The notes: generated by a model not told the origin, from the sequence alone. A stretch of 64,000 bases of DNA from Albidovulum sediminicola (GCF_025751575.1 NZ_JAOWLA010000013.1:62001-126000); one strand, 5' to 3'; shown: positions 53,990 through 63,112, numbered from the stretch's first letter. A program made the numbers and translations.

Positions 53990-55246
53990 TTAAACCGTAA
54001 CCAGCCTGCGCGCCGCAAGCCAGCTTGCCGCTGCCATGAACCCCGCAGTCGCCAGACATAGGCCGAGCCCCCCGACCTGGTAGCTAAGGCCAGATAGCAG
54101 CGTTCCGATCAGCCGTCCGGCGGCATTCGCCATGTAGTAGAAGCCCACGTCGCGGGTAATGCGCTCGGCCGAGCCAAAGGCCAGGATCAGGTAGGAATGG
54201 AGCGAGGAATTGACCGCGAAGACAAAGCCGAAGAGCAAGAGGCCCGCGACCAGCAGCACCGTCAGCCAGGGCGCAGGCCCGCCTGCGGCCCACGCCGCAA
54301 GCGCAAGCGCGAAGGGGATGGGAACCAGCGCCCCCGACCAGCGGATCGCATCGGCGGTCATCGCCGCCTCGCCGCGCCGGCGGGCGTCCAGAAGCCGTGG
54401 GGCCAGCGCCTGCACCGCGCCGTAGGCAATGATCCAGAGCGCCATGAAACCGCCGACGAGGAAGAAGGCGCTGCGCCGTCCCTCCGCCGTGCCGTCCGAC
54501 AGGACTGCGTGGAAATAGACCGGGATGCCGACGACGAACCAGACATCGCGCGCGCCGAACAGGAACATCCGCGCGAGGCTCAGCCGATTGACCCGCGCGT
54601 CCCGTGACCGCCAGCCGCCCCACTTGGCCTCGGCCTTCATTCGGCCCGGCAGGCCCGGCGGCAGGAAGAGCGCGACCGCCAGAAGGATCGCGGCCAGCAC
54701 CGCCGCCATGCCCCAGACCGCCACATGGAACCCCGCCACCCCAAGAAGCGCCGCGCCGAGGAAGAAGCCCGCGCCCTTGACCGCGTTCTTCGATCCGGTC
54801 AACGCCGCGACCCAGTGGAAAAGCCCCCCATCCTCAGCGGGCGCAAGAAGCTTGACTGCCGATTTCGAGGACATCTTGGCCAGGTCCTTGGCCACGCCCG
54901 ACACGCCCTGAACCGCCATCACGAAGGCGACCGACGCGCCAAGGCCCCAGCCCGGATCAAGCTGCGCCAGTGCGGCCAGCGCGCCGATCTGCAAGCCAAG
55001 CCCGCCGTAAAGCGTGGCGGCCAGGCCGAAACGCTGGGCCAGCCAACCCGCCACCAGGTTGGTGCCAACGCCAGCGACCTCGTAAAGCAGGAAGAGCCAG
55101 GCAAGCGCCACGGGTGAAAAGCCGAGCGTGTTGAAATGCAGCAGGACCAGCATCCTGAGCGCGCCGTCAGACAGCATGAAGGCCCAGTAGGCCGCGGTCA
55201 CGGCGGCATAGGCACGGACCGGATTGTGCGGGACGGCTTCGCTCAC
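53990..55246 (-). CDS. arsJ: ArsJ, MFS exporter of 1-arseno-3-phosphoglycerate
   Basis: The 418-residue membrane protein starts at a GTG (55246) that overlaps the GAPDH stop by two bases (GTGA). It has about 12 hydrophobic segments and begins [29 protein letters not shown] (partly quoted here), the ArsJ N-terminal pattern. The internal [17 protein letters not shown] and [14 protein letters not shown] blocks are also ArsJ-like. ArsJ and the dedicated GAPDH form an arsenate detoxification path: GAPDH makes 1-arseno-3-phosphoglycerate from arsenate and G3P, and ArsJ exports it. The neighbouring gene order strongly supports the call. Confidence 0.88.
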   Translation of the reverse strand: MSEAVPHNPVRAYAAVTAAYWAFMLSDGALRMLVLLHFNTLGFSPVALAWLFLLYEVAGVGTNLVAGWLAQRFGLAATLYGGLGLQIGALAALAQLDPGWGLGASVAFVMAVQGVSGVAKDLAKMSSKSAVKLLAPAEDGGLFHWVAALTGSKNAVKGAGFFLGAALLGVAGFHVAVWGMAAVLAAILLAVALFLPPGLPGRMKAEAKWGGWRSRDARVNRLSLARMFLFGARDVWFVVGIPVYFHAVLSDGTAEGRRSAFFLVGGFMALWIIAYGAVQALAPRLLDARRRGEAAMTADAIRWSGALVPIPFALALAAWAAGGPAPWLTVLLVAGLLLFGFVFAVNSSLHSYLILAFGSAERITRDVGFYYMANAAGRLIGTLLSGLSYQVGGLGLCLATAGFMAAASWLAARRLVTV

Positions 55247-56250
55247 ATCGCCCTCGCGACCATGCGCGCGATGTCCGCCAGGCGGCAGGCATAGCCCCAT
55301 TCGTTGTCGTACCAGGCGTAGATCTTCACCTGCGTGCCGTTGATGACCATGGTCGATGGCCCATCAATGATGGAGGAGCGCGGATCGTTGGTGAAGTCGC
55401 ACGACACGAGCGGCCGCGTCTCGAACCCCAGAACTCCTTTCAGCGGTCCTTCGGCTGCGGCGCGGAAAAGCGCGTTGACCTCCTCCACGCTCGTCGCGCG
55501 CTCGACCTCGAAGACGCAGTCGGTCAGCGAGGCGTTGAGAAGCGGCACGCGGACCGCATGGCCATTCAACCGCCCCTTCAGTTCGGGATAGATGAGCGTG
55601 ATCGCCGTGGCGCTGCCGGTGCTCGTCGGGATCAGGTTCATCAGGGCGGAGCGCGCGCGCCGCATGTCCTTGGCGGGCCTATCGACGATGGTCTGGGTGT
55701 TGGTCACGTCATGGATCGTCGTCATCGACCCGTGGCGTATGCCCAGGCCTTCGTGGATCACCTTGACCACCGGGGCCAGGCAATTCGTGGTGCAAGAGGC
55801 CGCGGTGACAAGCCTTTGGCTACCGTCGTAAAGCTGGTGATTGACGCCGTAGACGAGGTTCAAGGCGCCGCCATCCTTGACCGGCGCGCTGACCACGACC
55901 GTCTTCACCCCCGCCGCGTAATAGGGCGCGACCTTCGCCGCGGTCTTGAAGACCCCGGTGCAGTCGATGACGACGTCCACGCCCAGTTCGGCCAGCGGCA
56001 ACGCCTCGATCGCCTTTTCATGCGTCAGGCAGATGGGGCGGCCGTCCAGGACCAGCGCGCCCTCCGCATGGCCGACGGGCGTGCGCCAGCGGCCGTGGAC
56101 GCTGTCGAACTCCATCCACAGCGCGTGCTGCTCAGCGTCGCCCACGGGGTCGTTCAGGAGCACGATTTCGCCGCCCGCCCCCGTGTCGATCAGGTCGCGC
56201 AGCACGAGCTTTCCGATACGGCCAAGGCCGTTCACAGCAATTCGGGTCAT
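55243..56250 (-). CDS. ArsJ-associated glyceraldehyde-3-phosphate dehydrogenase
   Basis: The 335-residue protein has the NAD site [17 protein letters not shown] at the N-terminus, the catalytic Cys in [18 protein letters not shown] (about residue 152), the catalytic His in the [14 protein letters not shown] region and the C-terminal [14 protein letters not shown]. Unlike the housekeeping enzyme, its gene lies between an arsR-arsC fusion and arsJ. It would use arsenate in place of phosphate to make 1-arseno-3-phosphoglycerate. It begins 3 bases after the fusion gene ends and overlaps arsJ. Confidence 0.9.
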   Translation of the reverse strand: MTRIAVNGLGRIGKLVLRDLIDTGAGGEIVLLNDPVGDAEQHALWMEFDSVHGRWRTPVGHAEGALVLDGRPICLTHEKAIEALPLAELGVDVVIDCTGVFKTAAKVAPYYAAGVKTVVVSAPVKDGGALNLVYGVNHQLYDGSQRLVTAASCTTNCLAPVVKVIHEGLGIRHGSMTTIHDVTNTQTIVDRPAKDMRRARSALMNLIPTSTGSATAITLIYPELKGRLNGHAVRVPLLNASLTDCVFEVERATSVEEVNALFRAAAEGPLKGVLGFETRPLVSCDFTNDPRSSIIDGPSTMVINGTQVKIYAWYDNEWGYACRLADIARMVARAM

Positions 56251-56253
56251 GGG

Positions 56254-57102
56254 TCAGCCTTTCGGGACGGTCAGGGGGGCTTTGCCGATGGCATCGACGC
56301 TTGATTGAAGCGCGAGGCGGTCGAGGCTCGCGACGGGCAGTTCGGCGAAGGCCGCGATCCTGCGGCGCAGCGCGGCGTAGGTGTCGGCAAAGACCAGCGC
56401 GCGCTCGGCCCTCGTACCATCGGCCTTCGCCGGGTCCGGCAGGCCCCAGTGGCCGGCGATCGGCTGGCCGTGCCAGGGCGGGCACTCCTCGGCGGCGGCG
56501 TTGTCGCAGACCGTGAAGACGAAATCCATCGCTGGCGCGCCAGCGCCCTGAAACTCGGACACATGCTTGGCGCGCAGGCCCGTGATGTCGTGGCCGTGCC
56601 GGCGCAGCACATCGAGCGCCAGGGGATGCGGCGCCGTGTTCGGCCGCACTCCGGCCGAGTACGCCCGGAACCTGCCCTGCCCGAGGTCGCGCAGCAAAGC
56701 CTCCGCGAAGATCGAGCGGGCAGAGTTTCCGGTGCAAACGAACAGCACGCTGTAGCCCCCGCGCTCCGTGGCGGCAGGCCCGCCGTCTGGACCCTGGAGC
56801 GGCGCAAGCAGTTCGGGCCGCGCCCGGCCGACATCAAGCGCGAGGTATCCGATCAAGCGTTCCGTCGCCGCAAGATCCACGGCGTGGTAAAGGCTTCGCC
56901 CCCGCCGCTCGACCTGAACAAGGCCGGATGCAACCAGGTCGGCCAGATGATGGGAAAGCGTGTTCTGCCGGATCTGCAGCGCCTGCGCCATCTCGGTCGG
57001 GCGGACGCCCCCGGGCGCAAAGCGCATGAGTAGCCGAAAAACCGCCAGCCGCCCGGGATGTCCGAGCGTCGCGAAGGCTTGGGTGGCTAATGTCTGTTCC
57101 AT
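56254..57102 (-). CDS. ArsR-ArsC fusion: HTH repressor joined to a thiol arsenate reductase
   Basis: Residues 1-95 are an ArsR-type winged helix (FATLGHPGRLAVFRLLMRFAPG, LQIRQNTLSHHLADLVASGL, VERRGRSLYHAVD). No cysteine occurs in this part, so the Cys-based As(III) site of classic ArsR is absent. Residues 118-270 are a low-molecular-weight phosphatase/arsenate reductase domain: P-loop VCTGNSARSIFAE with its nucleophile Cys, and the later FTVCDNAAAEECPPW, whose two cysteines could complete a disulfide cascade. It heads the arsenic operon. An operator-like palindrome overlaps its start codon. Confidence 0.88.
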   Translation of the reverse strand: MEQTLATQAFATLGHPGRLAVFRLLMRFAPGGVRPTEMAQALQIRQNTLSHHLADLVASGLVQVERRGRSLYHAVDLAATERLIGYLALDVGRARPELLAPLQGPDGGPAATERGGYSVLFVCTGNSARSIFAEALLRDLGQGRFRAYSAGVRPNTAPHPLALDVLRRHGHDITGLRAKHVSEFQGAGAPAMDFVFTVCDNAAAEECPPWHGQPIAGHWGLPDPAKADGTRAERALVFADTYAALRRRIAAFAELPVASLDRLALQSSVDAIGKAPLTVPKG

Positions 57103-57124
57103 ATTTCCTGATTTACGGAAATAT
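57101..57124. promoter_or_regulatory. ArsR-type operator overlapping the start codon of the arsenic operon
   Basis: ATATTTCC (57101-57108) and GGAAATAT (57117-57124) form a perfect inverted repeat with an 8-base spacer. It begins inside the ATG of the fusion gene. Autoregulation by the ArsR domain is the natural reading. Confidence 0.65.
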
Positions 57125-57217
57125 CAGAGTCTGTCCAGTGAAGGTTTCATGACAAAACGGTCAGCCAGACGGTAATCCTCCCCGTTTTAAGGGAGCGCGA
57201 CCGTAGTGCTCTGCACC

Positions 57218-57400
57218 CCAACATTGGACCGGCCGAAGATAGAGTTTTCCGGGGAGTTGCTCCGAGCCCCAACCTTGGATCGCCGGAAGCTGGAATTTAC
57301 CGGCTATTTCACGATGACGGGCTGGCTGCGCCGTCGGGATAAGGCAGGGCGATCGGGACGTTGTATCCGATCGCGCTGTGGGGCCTGACCCTAGACTTGA
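57218..57400 (-). mobile_element. IS3-family 3'-end remnant with two tandem similar ends
   Basis: On the minus strand the sequence encodes RPHSAIGYNVPIALPYPD then a stop, which is the usual end of an IS3-family OrfB. Beyond it are two similar 35-base segments (57218-57254 and 57268-57304, both CCCCAAC-TTGGA-CG-C-GAAG on the plus strand), probably two copies of an element end. Nothing upstream encodes the rest of a transposase. The surrounding 57125-57700 holds no other gene I can recognise; it is less GC-rich than its neighbours. Confidence 0.55.
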
Positions 57401-57683
57401 ACGTGCCAGCGCGCTGCCTTGTAGCCATTCAAAACTGCGTTCAAGTTCGAATTCCGTGGTGGGAATTAGGTGGCGATATTGGGTGCGCAGCTCTTCGTAG
57501 TCAGAGCTGCTCAGTGTTGCCGCCGTAACGCTTGATTGGGGCGCAAACGATTGATGCATGTCTGCCCGGTTAGTGTCCGCGCACGTGGGAGTGCGGAACG
57601 GCGTTCGATGCTTCGGCCCGTGCCAGGCGGGGCATCTGCCCCTCCGAGTGCAGGCAAAATCCATTTCATCGGTGCGATTGGTA

Positions 57684-57713
57684 TTGACAAGAAAATTTGT
57701 GTTAATAAAAAAA
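57684..57713 (+). promoter_or_regulatory. AT-rich promoter region of the TetR/amidohydrolase pair
   Basis: A perfect -35 hexamer TTGACA (57684-57689) is followed by the AT-rich AGAAAATTTGTGTTAATAAAAAAATTT. The -10 would be TAATAA or similar around 57704-57710, close to the first ATG (57717). The stretch has partial dyad symmetry (AAATTTG and AAAATTT) and may bind the TetR protein. Confidence 0.4.
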
Positions 57714-57716
57714 TTT

Positions 57717-58457
57717 ATGATGTTAAAAATTTCTCAACCACAGCAGTCCTTGCCATCTCCGCCAAGTCAGAGCGCGTCCGACTCTGACTCCGGCTTGCGG
57801 TCGCGAAAGAAGACGCGACGGCGGCAGGAGATCCTCTCTGCCGCTTCCGCGCTTTTTGCTGAGAAGGGGATCAACGCGACGACCATTGCCGAGATCGCCG
57901 AGGCCGTCGGCATCTCCTCTCCGACGATATTCAACTACTTCGGAGGGAAAGACGGCATCCTCATCGCCCTGATTACCGAGGGCGCACAGAAGAGCCGCGA
58001 ATTCGACCTGACGACCATAGTGCGGGGCGATGCCGATTTTCCCACGATGCTCGTCGATCTGTTTTCGCGCTGTGCAGATGGTTCGCTGCGGATCGCGTCG
58101 AAGCGGATCTGGCGTTATGCCGAAGCGGCGTCAATTCGTCGGCCGAGAAGCGAGCTCGCGCGTGAATATGCGATCGTGGAGCATGAGCTGATGCACCTGA
58201 TTGCAGATTTCTTCGATCTCTATGACTTGAAGCTGCGCTCGGGCGGCGCCGCCAGCCCGCTGCAATTGGCGCAACTGTTCTATGACGTCTGGAACGCTGC
58301 CTTTTTCCGTCTGATCAAGGATGATGGCGCAAGCCTGGCACAGCACCAGATTGATCTGCACACAAAGCTCGAGCCCTTGGCGCGAATGATCTTCACCGAC
58401 GATTTTCTCGCAGTTCCAACCCTCAAAGCCAAACGGATTGCCGATGACGCAAGCTGA
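57717..58457 (+). CDS. TetR-family regulator
   Basis: From the ATG at 57717 the product has 246 residues. A low-complexity leader of about 30 residues precedes the helix-turn-helix (RRQEILSAASALFAEKGINA and AEAVGISSPTIFNYFGGKDG, residues about 35-85). The C-terminal ligand domain contains FSRCADGSLRIASKRIWRYAE. A shorter start further in is possible. Its end overlaps the amidohydrolase gene by 14 bp, so the two form an operon, and it probably represses that operon through the AT-rich sequence upstream. The base composition is less GC-rich than the core genes, which suggests acquisition. Confidence 0.82.
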   Translation: MMLKISQPQQSLPSPPSQSASDSDSGLRSRKKTRRRQEILSAASALFAEKGINATTIAEIAEAVGISSPTIFNYFGGKDGILIALITEGAQKSREFDLTTIVRGDADFPTMLVDLFSRCADGSLRIASKRIWRYAEAASIRRPRSELAREYAIVEHELMHLIADFFDLYDLKLRSGGAASPLQLAQLFYDVWNAAFFRLIKDDGASLAQHQIDLHTKLEPLARMIFTDDFLAVPTLKAKRIADDAS

Positions 58458-60108
58458 TATCATAATCGAAAACGCCAGAATTCTGACGATGGATCCTGCC
58501 CATCCCCGGGCCGAGGCTATTGCCATCTCAGGCAAGACAATTCTGGCGCTCGGGTCCAATACGGATATTGCGGCGCTTGCGGGCCCCCGCACACGGCGCG
58601 TCGATGCATGCGGCCGAACAGTCCTGCCCGGGCTGGTCGAGGGACATATGCACCTCTTTGGTGGAGCATTCGGGCTTCGGTATCTGCAGCTTGGTGGGGT
58701 GAAAACGCTCGACGCGCTCCGCTCAAAGCTGCACCGCTATGCCGCTGAAAATCCGAACGCAACGCTGCTGATCTGCAAGGCAACCGATTACAGCCTTCTG
58801 GTCAGTACCGAAGCCTACCCACGCCAGATGCTCGACGAGGTGCTCAGCGAACGCCCGGTGCTTTGTTTTGCGAGTGACCATCACACCGCCTGGGCCAACA
58901 CTATTGCGCTGCAACGCGCAGGCCTGCTGCATGGGCGCGAGATGCCGGAAGGCCATGAGGTCATGATGGGGCCGGACGGTACCGCCACCGGCGAGCTGCG
59001 CGAACTCTCGGCCATCGACCCTGTGATGGCATTGCGCAATTCCGGCGGGCGCGAAGTGCTGGGCATGTTCGGCATCGAACCGGAAGTCGCACCAACCGAC
59101 GCGCAGCGCGAAGATGACATGCGGGTCATGAAAGAGGGGTTGGCCTATTGCGCCTCTTTCGGTTTCACCAGCCTGCACAATATGGACGGGAACCGCTACC
59201 AGCTTGACCTGCTGCACACGCTGGAAGAGCGCGGGGAATTGATCTGCCGCATTCAGGTTCCGTTTCACCTGACACCGGAAAAATCCCTGTCGACCCTCGA
59301 AGACGCCAGCTGGATGCACGAAAATTACCAGTCCGAATTGCTTCGGTCCGGCCGGGTGAAAATGTTCATGGACGGTGTTGTCGACAGCGGCACCGCGGTT
59401 CTCGTCGACGAGTATAGCGATGCCCCCGGCTGGCGCGGCGGCCCGCTGCACTCAGCCGAGAGGTTCAGCGCTGCCGTGACCGAGGCTGACAGGCGCGGAC
59501 TACAAATGAGCGTTCACGCCATAGGCGACGGCGCGGTCCGACGGGTGCTTGACGGCTACGAAGCCGCCCGCGACGCGAATGGTGCCCGTGACAGCCGCCA
59601 CCGTATTGAACATATCGAGTTGCTGCACCCCGACGATCTTCATCGTTTCAAAGAGCTCGGTGTTGTCGCCTCCATGCAGCCGCCGCACGTTCCGGGCGCA
59701 ATGGACTTTCCATTTGACCCATGGCGCGCCAAAGTGGGCGAGGCGCGCTGGCCCCACGCATTTCCGGTTCGGGCACTCGCCAATGCGGGTGTTCCGATAG
59801 TCTTTGCCTCTGACTGGCCTGTGTCCGACATCAACCCGATGCGCGGCGTCATGGCAGCGATGACCCGGCAACGCTGGACAGAGGCCTGCCCGGACAACCG
59901 TCTTTCGCTGGAAGAGGCGCTTTACGGATATACAGCAGGCGGCGCCTATGCCGCGTTTGACGAAACCCGCCTGGGTCGCCTGAAGCCGGGCATGCAGGCC
60001 GATATCGTCGTCATGGATCATGATCTCGAAGCACTTGAAGTAAACGAGATCGGAAAAACGCGGGCCGCTTTGACACTCTGCGCCGGCGCGATCACCTGGG
60101 AGGCCTGA
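58444..60108 (+). CDS. YtcJ-like amidohydrolase
   Basis: The 554-residue protein belongs to the amidohydrolase superfamily, YtcJ-like branch. The metal-binding HxH motif is in GLVEGHMHLFGGAFG (about residue 67), carboxylated-Lys/His residues are in the middle (HAIGDGAVRR and HRIEHIELL), and the final Asp is in VFASDWPVSDINP (about 460). The C-terminal composite barrel has GRLKPGMQADIVVMD. Typical members hydrolyse formamide-like or cyclic amide bonds; no substrate can be named. It starts at ATG 58444, inside the TetR gene, and is the second gene of that pair. Confidence 0.85.
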   Translation: MTQADIIIENARILTMDPAHPRAEAIAISGKTILALGSNTDIAALAGPRTRRVDACGRTVLPGLVEGHMHLFGGAFGLRYLQLGGVKTLDALRSKLHRYAAENPNATLLICKATDYSLLVSTEAYPRQMLDEVLSERPVLCFASDHHTAWANTIALQRAGLLHGREMPEGHEVMMGPDGTATGELRELSAIDPVMALRNSGGREVLGMFGIEPEVAPTDAQREDDMRVMKEGLAYCASFGFTSLHNMDGNRYQLDLLHTLEERGELICRIQVPFHLTPEKSLSTLEDASWMHENYQSELLRSGRVKMFMDGVVDSGTAVLVDEYSDAPGWRGGPLHSAERFSAAVTEADRRGLQMSVHAIGDGAVRRVLDGYEAARDANGARDSRHRIEHIELLHPDDLHRFKELGVVASMQPPHVPGAMDFPFDPWRAKVGEARWPHAFPVRALANAGVPIVFASDWPVSDINPMRGVMAAMTRQRWTEACPDNRLSLEEALYGYTAGGAYAAFDETRLGRLKPGMQADIVVMDHDLEALEVNEIGKTRAALTLCAGAITWEA

Positions 60109-60162
60109 GCATCAAGGGATATGCCGGTTGGCATTCCCCCATCGAGTTGTCCCGTTTGATGG

Positions 60163-60330
60163 TTAGGCCTCTCCAACCACCAGTGGCCTCACGCCGCCCA
60201 TAGCGGACAGCCGCCCGCCGTGGTCTACTTCATCCAGATCGAAACCGACCAGCAGGGGCAGGCAGTAGCTTAAATCAACCCGGAAACTGTCCAGGGAACG
60301 GGGGAGTAGCTCAACCATTCGCGTTAGCGA
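60163..60330 (+). mobile_element. IS3-family transposase 3'-end remnant
   Basis: Reads WPHAAHSGQPPAVVYFIQIE and then TDQQGQAVA before a stop, which matches the C-terminus of a common alphaproteobacterial IS3-type OrfB. No 5' part is nearby. The 230 bases between the amidohydrolase and the next small gene hold nothing else I recognise. Confidence 0.5.
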
Positions 60331-60342
60331 AGATCGGCTGCG

Positions 60343-60522
60343 CTATTTCCTGCGTTGCAAGCGGGACCAGGCTTTTCGCAACTCCTTGCCCTCAGGGGCG
60401 TAGGAAGTATCAAAGATTGACTGACGCGGTTCCCGGGCTGGCGGTTGTGCCTTGGTTTCCGGCTTCGGCGCCGCGCCGCTGTCATCTTCGCGGGCCTTGC
60501 TGCTAGGGAGCGGTCGTTTCAT
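60343..60522 (-). CDS. small basic hypothetical protein
   Basis: ATG at 60522 has a clear ribosome site (AAGGAAG) and gives 59 residues: MKRPLPSSKAREDDSG at the start, an Ala/Pro/Lys-rich middle and the conserved-looking tail SIFDTSYAPEGKELRKAW. It is highly charged and probably disordered. I recognise no family. Its neighbour on the same strand is a DUF982 protein. Confidence 0.45.
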   Translation of the reverse strand: MKRPLPSSKAREDDSGAAPKPETKAQPPAREPRQSIFDTSYAPEGKELRKAWSRLQRRK

Positions 60523-60595
60523 CGTTTGGCTTCCTTGTAGGGCAGTGCTGATATTCCCGGATTGGCCCGTGAGCCCTGACAAGGTGCCGAGCGGA

Positions 60596-60874
60596 TCACG
60601 TGATTGGTCGACGGTGTGACTGTGCGACCAGGCTTTCAGGAACGAAGCCCGCCGATCGGGCCGCGGCAATGAAGGCGCGTCTGGCGGCGCCGACCGAGCC
60701 GATGCAGTCCATGGCGGCCTCGATCTTGGTCAAGGCTGTTACGCGTGTGTCGTCCGAAACCGGCCAGCGCTTACGCAACCAGTAGCGAACCTGTTCGATT
60801 GTGCTAAACTTTTGCACATCACCCTCGGGCGACACCACAAAGCATAGTGGCGATCCCCAGTTGATTTCTATCAT
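60596..60874 (-). CDS. DUF982-family protein
   Basis: The 92-residue protein has the DUF982 layout: MIEINWGSPLCFVVSPEGDV at the start, then the conserved EQVRYWLRKRWPV and the helix IEAAMDCIGSVGAARRAFIAAAR. DUF982 proteins occur in rhizobia and relatives, often near plasmids or accessory regions, and have no known function. It stands between two other minus-strand genes in this accessory tail. The ribosome site upstream is weak. Confidence 0.7.
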   Translation of the reverse strand: MIEINWGSPLCFVVSPEGDVQKFSTIEQVRYWLRKRWPVSDDTRVTALTKIEAAMDCIGSVGAARRAFIAAARSAGFVPESLVAQSHRRPIT

Positions 60875-60985
60875 GTTCAGTTTCTTACATATGATTCATC
60901 CAGCGCGCGTGCGGGACGGCGCCGGGAAAGGCGTAGGGAAGGCGGCCCGATTGCCACCTTCCCGAGTGCTACCTGAGGGATGCCC

Positions 60986-61192
60986 TCAGGCGAGCTTAAG
61001 GTTCGTAGCCGACTCGCGGCCATTGCGGTCAGATTCGACGTCGAAGCTGACAGCCTGACCATCTTTCAGGTGCTGGATGCCCGCGCGTTCGAGTGCGGTG
61101 ATGTGAACAAACACATCCTTGCTGCCGCCCTCAGGGGCGATGAAGCCGAAGCCTTTGGTGGAGTTGAACCATTTCACGGTGCCAGTGGCCAT
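60986..61192 (-). CDS. cold-shock protein (CspA family)
   Basis: From the ATG at 61192 the product has 68 residues with both RNA-binding motifs of the cold-shock domain: [20 protein letters not shown] (RNP1, with KGFGFI) and [13 protein letters not shown] (RNP2, VFVHI). The C-terminus [19 protein letters not shown] is typical. It binds single-stranded RNA or DNA as an RNA chaperone. A GGAATAAC sequence is just upstream of the start. The gene may have a long 5' leader like other csp genes, but I cannot prove it. Confidence 0.92.
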   Translation of the reverse strand: MATGTVKWFNSTKGFGFIAPEGGSKDVFVHITALERAGIQHLKDGQAVSFDVESDRNGRESATNLKLA

Positions 61193-61500
61193 CGTGTTAT
61201 TCCTTACATGAGCGCCGCCCACGGGATGTGGCGGCTTGGCAAAGCTGAAAGTCCAAAGCTGAGCCAGAAGGAACAGGTTCGAAAAATAGAGATGCCCGCT
61301 CTAAATAGGTCATCGTACTGGCGATTGCGAGTGTTTGTTCTCATTGGCGTAGCGCGCCGTCGCTTAGTCCTTGTTCCGGCACGAAAGTTTCTTTCGATGT
61401 TCGCCTTGTCGCACCTGCCGACAGCCTCACGCCAAACAGGAGGTGTCCTTCCCGCCCCTGGAACTGGGCCATTAGCATGGCCGATGAAGGGGGACTTGGA
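61193..61500. other. 308-base intergenic region upstream of the cold-shock gene
   Basis: Contains the presumed 5' leader and promoter of the cold-shock gene on the minus strand, including a possible hairpin with arms GCCGCC/GGCGGC near 61212-61235. I recognise no coding sequence on either strand. Confidence 0.4.
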
Positions 61501-61650
61501 ATGGCTCGGAAACGGCATTCGGACGAAGACATCCTGAAGCTTCCGCGTGAGATCGAGCGGAAGCTTGCAGACGGCAACGATGTACGGACGCCTGTCGCGC
61601 TGTCGGTGTGAGTGACGCGATGTTCTACATCTATGGACGGCTCCCCTTAT
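61501..61650 (+). mobile_element. IS3-family OrfA 5' remnant with a frameshift
   Basis: ATG at 61501 encodes MARKRHSDEDILKLPREIE and ADGNDVRT, the N-terminus of an IS3-family OrfA. The frame is then lost. One base shifted, it continues CRAVGVSDAMFYIYGRLPL and ends. It lacks the rest of the element. The following 61651-61897 shows no gene. Confidence 0.6.
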
Positions 61651-61997
61651 GAAAGCGTTTCGAGGCGGTCATCGAGCGTGACGGGTTCTGACATCTATCC
61701 GGCGTCGCCGGTCGATGGTGGCGCGCCCAAACGGGTAATCTGCGAAGCATGCCCCTCAACAAATGGTCGGCCTCATGGGCCTTTATAGAAGCCAGGGTTT
61801 CCATGCGCCGGGTCCGTCCGGTCGTTTCATTTCCTCCTTCGCCTGCACCTCGAACCGTCCCGCATCAGGGCGCGGGGCGGTATTCCTCGCTTCTGGCTGG
61901 AGTAGCCCCCTGAAAATGGTCCGCCACTTGGGATAGATTTATCCCGCATTTTGGCGGATCGGCGCTGGCTGGAAAGCGAGAGAAGCCCGAAGACATT

Positions 61998-62264
61998 GTG
62001 ATGAAGCTTCGGCAGGTTGAAGTGTTGCAGGGACAGGGCATGACGATTGCGGGTGCAGTGCGCCGGATCGACGTGACGCAACAGCCGTTCTACAGGTGGC
62101 GAAAGCGATATGGCGGGATGGGGCGGTCCCAGCTTGCTCGGTTGAAAGAGCTTGAGAAAGAGAACCAGCGGCTGCGGCGGGCTGTGTCCGAGCTGACCCT
62201 GGACAAGCTCATCCTGACCGAGGCGGCGCGGGGAACCGAAGGCCCGCGTCAGCGAGACTTCTGA
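61998..62264 (+). CDS. IS3-family transposase OrfA
   Basis: The frame is open upstream of the listed start and reads KREKPEDIVMKLRQVEVL, so the true N-terminus may lie slightly earlier. It has a helix-turn-helix of the IS3 OrfA type and a leucine-zipper-like coil (LKELEKENQRLRRAVSELTLD) before LILTEAARG. The frame ends at 62264; OrfB would be reached by frameshifting near here, as usual in the family. It supplies the DNA-binding part of the transposase. Confidence 0.75.
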   Translation: MMKLRQVEVLQGQGMTIAGAVRRIDVTQQPFYRWRKRYGGMGRSQLARLKELEKENQRLRRAVSELTLDKLILTEAARGTEGPRQRDF

Positions 62265-62296
62265 GCCCTTCGCGTCGCCGCAAGTGCATCGATCAT

Positions 62297-63112
62297 GTGC
62301 GGCACGAGCTTGGCGTATCGGAGCGCCGCGCCTGTCGCGCCCTCGGGCAGCACCGGTCCACGCAGCGCAAGCTGTCGCTCGGATGGCCCGATGAGGAGCG
62401 CCTGAGCGATGATATCATCGAGTTGGCCGACAAGTATGGGCACTACGGTTGTCGCATGGTCACCGGCTTGCTGAACAACGCGGGCTGGCATGTGAACCAC
62501 AAACGGGTCGAACGCATCTGGCGACGCGAAGGGCTGAAAGTGCCGCAGAAGCAGAGGAAGAAAGGGTGGCTCTGGCTGAACGGCGGATCGTGCGTGCGTC
62601 TCAGGCCGGAGCGTCCGAACCACGTCTGGTCATACGACTTCGTTCAGGATCGTACTGCTGATGGCAGGGTCTGTCGGACGCTCAACATCATCGATGAATA
62701 CACGAGGCAGGCGCGCATGATCCGCGCCGATCGCAAACTCAACTCAACCGATGTGCTGGATGCGCTCACCGACCTGTTCATCCTGCGCGGCCAGCCGGAA
62801 TACATCTGATCGGAAAACGGCCCGGAATTCATTGCGCAGAAGGTGCGAGACTGGATCGCCGCCGTCGGGGCCAAGACGGCATACATCGAGCCCGGATCGC
62901 CTTGGCAGAACGGTTACTGCGAAAGCTTCAACGCCCGGCTCCGGGACGAACTGCTCAACGGTGAAATCTTCTCCAGCCTGCGGGGGGCCCAAATCGTGAT
63001 CGAGCATTGGCGGATCCACTACAATACCGTCGGGCCGCACAGCGCATTGGGCTACCGCCCGCCCGCGCCGGAGAGCATCGTCCAGATGGAGCAGAGGCCC
63101 ACGATGCACTAA
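62297..63112 (+). pseudogene. IS3-family transposase OrfB, broken by a nonsense codon
   Basis: The integrase (rve) core is present: VWSYDFVQDRTADGRVCRTL with the first catalytic Asp, [20 protein letters not shown] and [20 protein letters not shown] at the end. A TGA (62807-62809) stands where relatives have Arg, just before SENGPEF. At this place relatives have SDNGPEF, so the second catalytic Asp reads Glu. The reading frame is otherwise continuous to 63112. The enzyme should be inactive. Confidence 0.8.

Noticed and set aside
57161-57664. A 167-codon minus-strand frame between the arsenic and TetR genes
   Set aside because: It runs through an IS3 3' remnant in the wrong frame and through two repeated element-like ends, so it is most likely accidental.
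57101-61650. Possible CRISPR array or tRNA genes in the accessory tail
   Set aside because: The only repeats are two 35-base segments and IS ends, with no regular spacing, and no tRNA-like cloverleaf or TTCGA-type arm was found.
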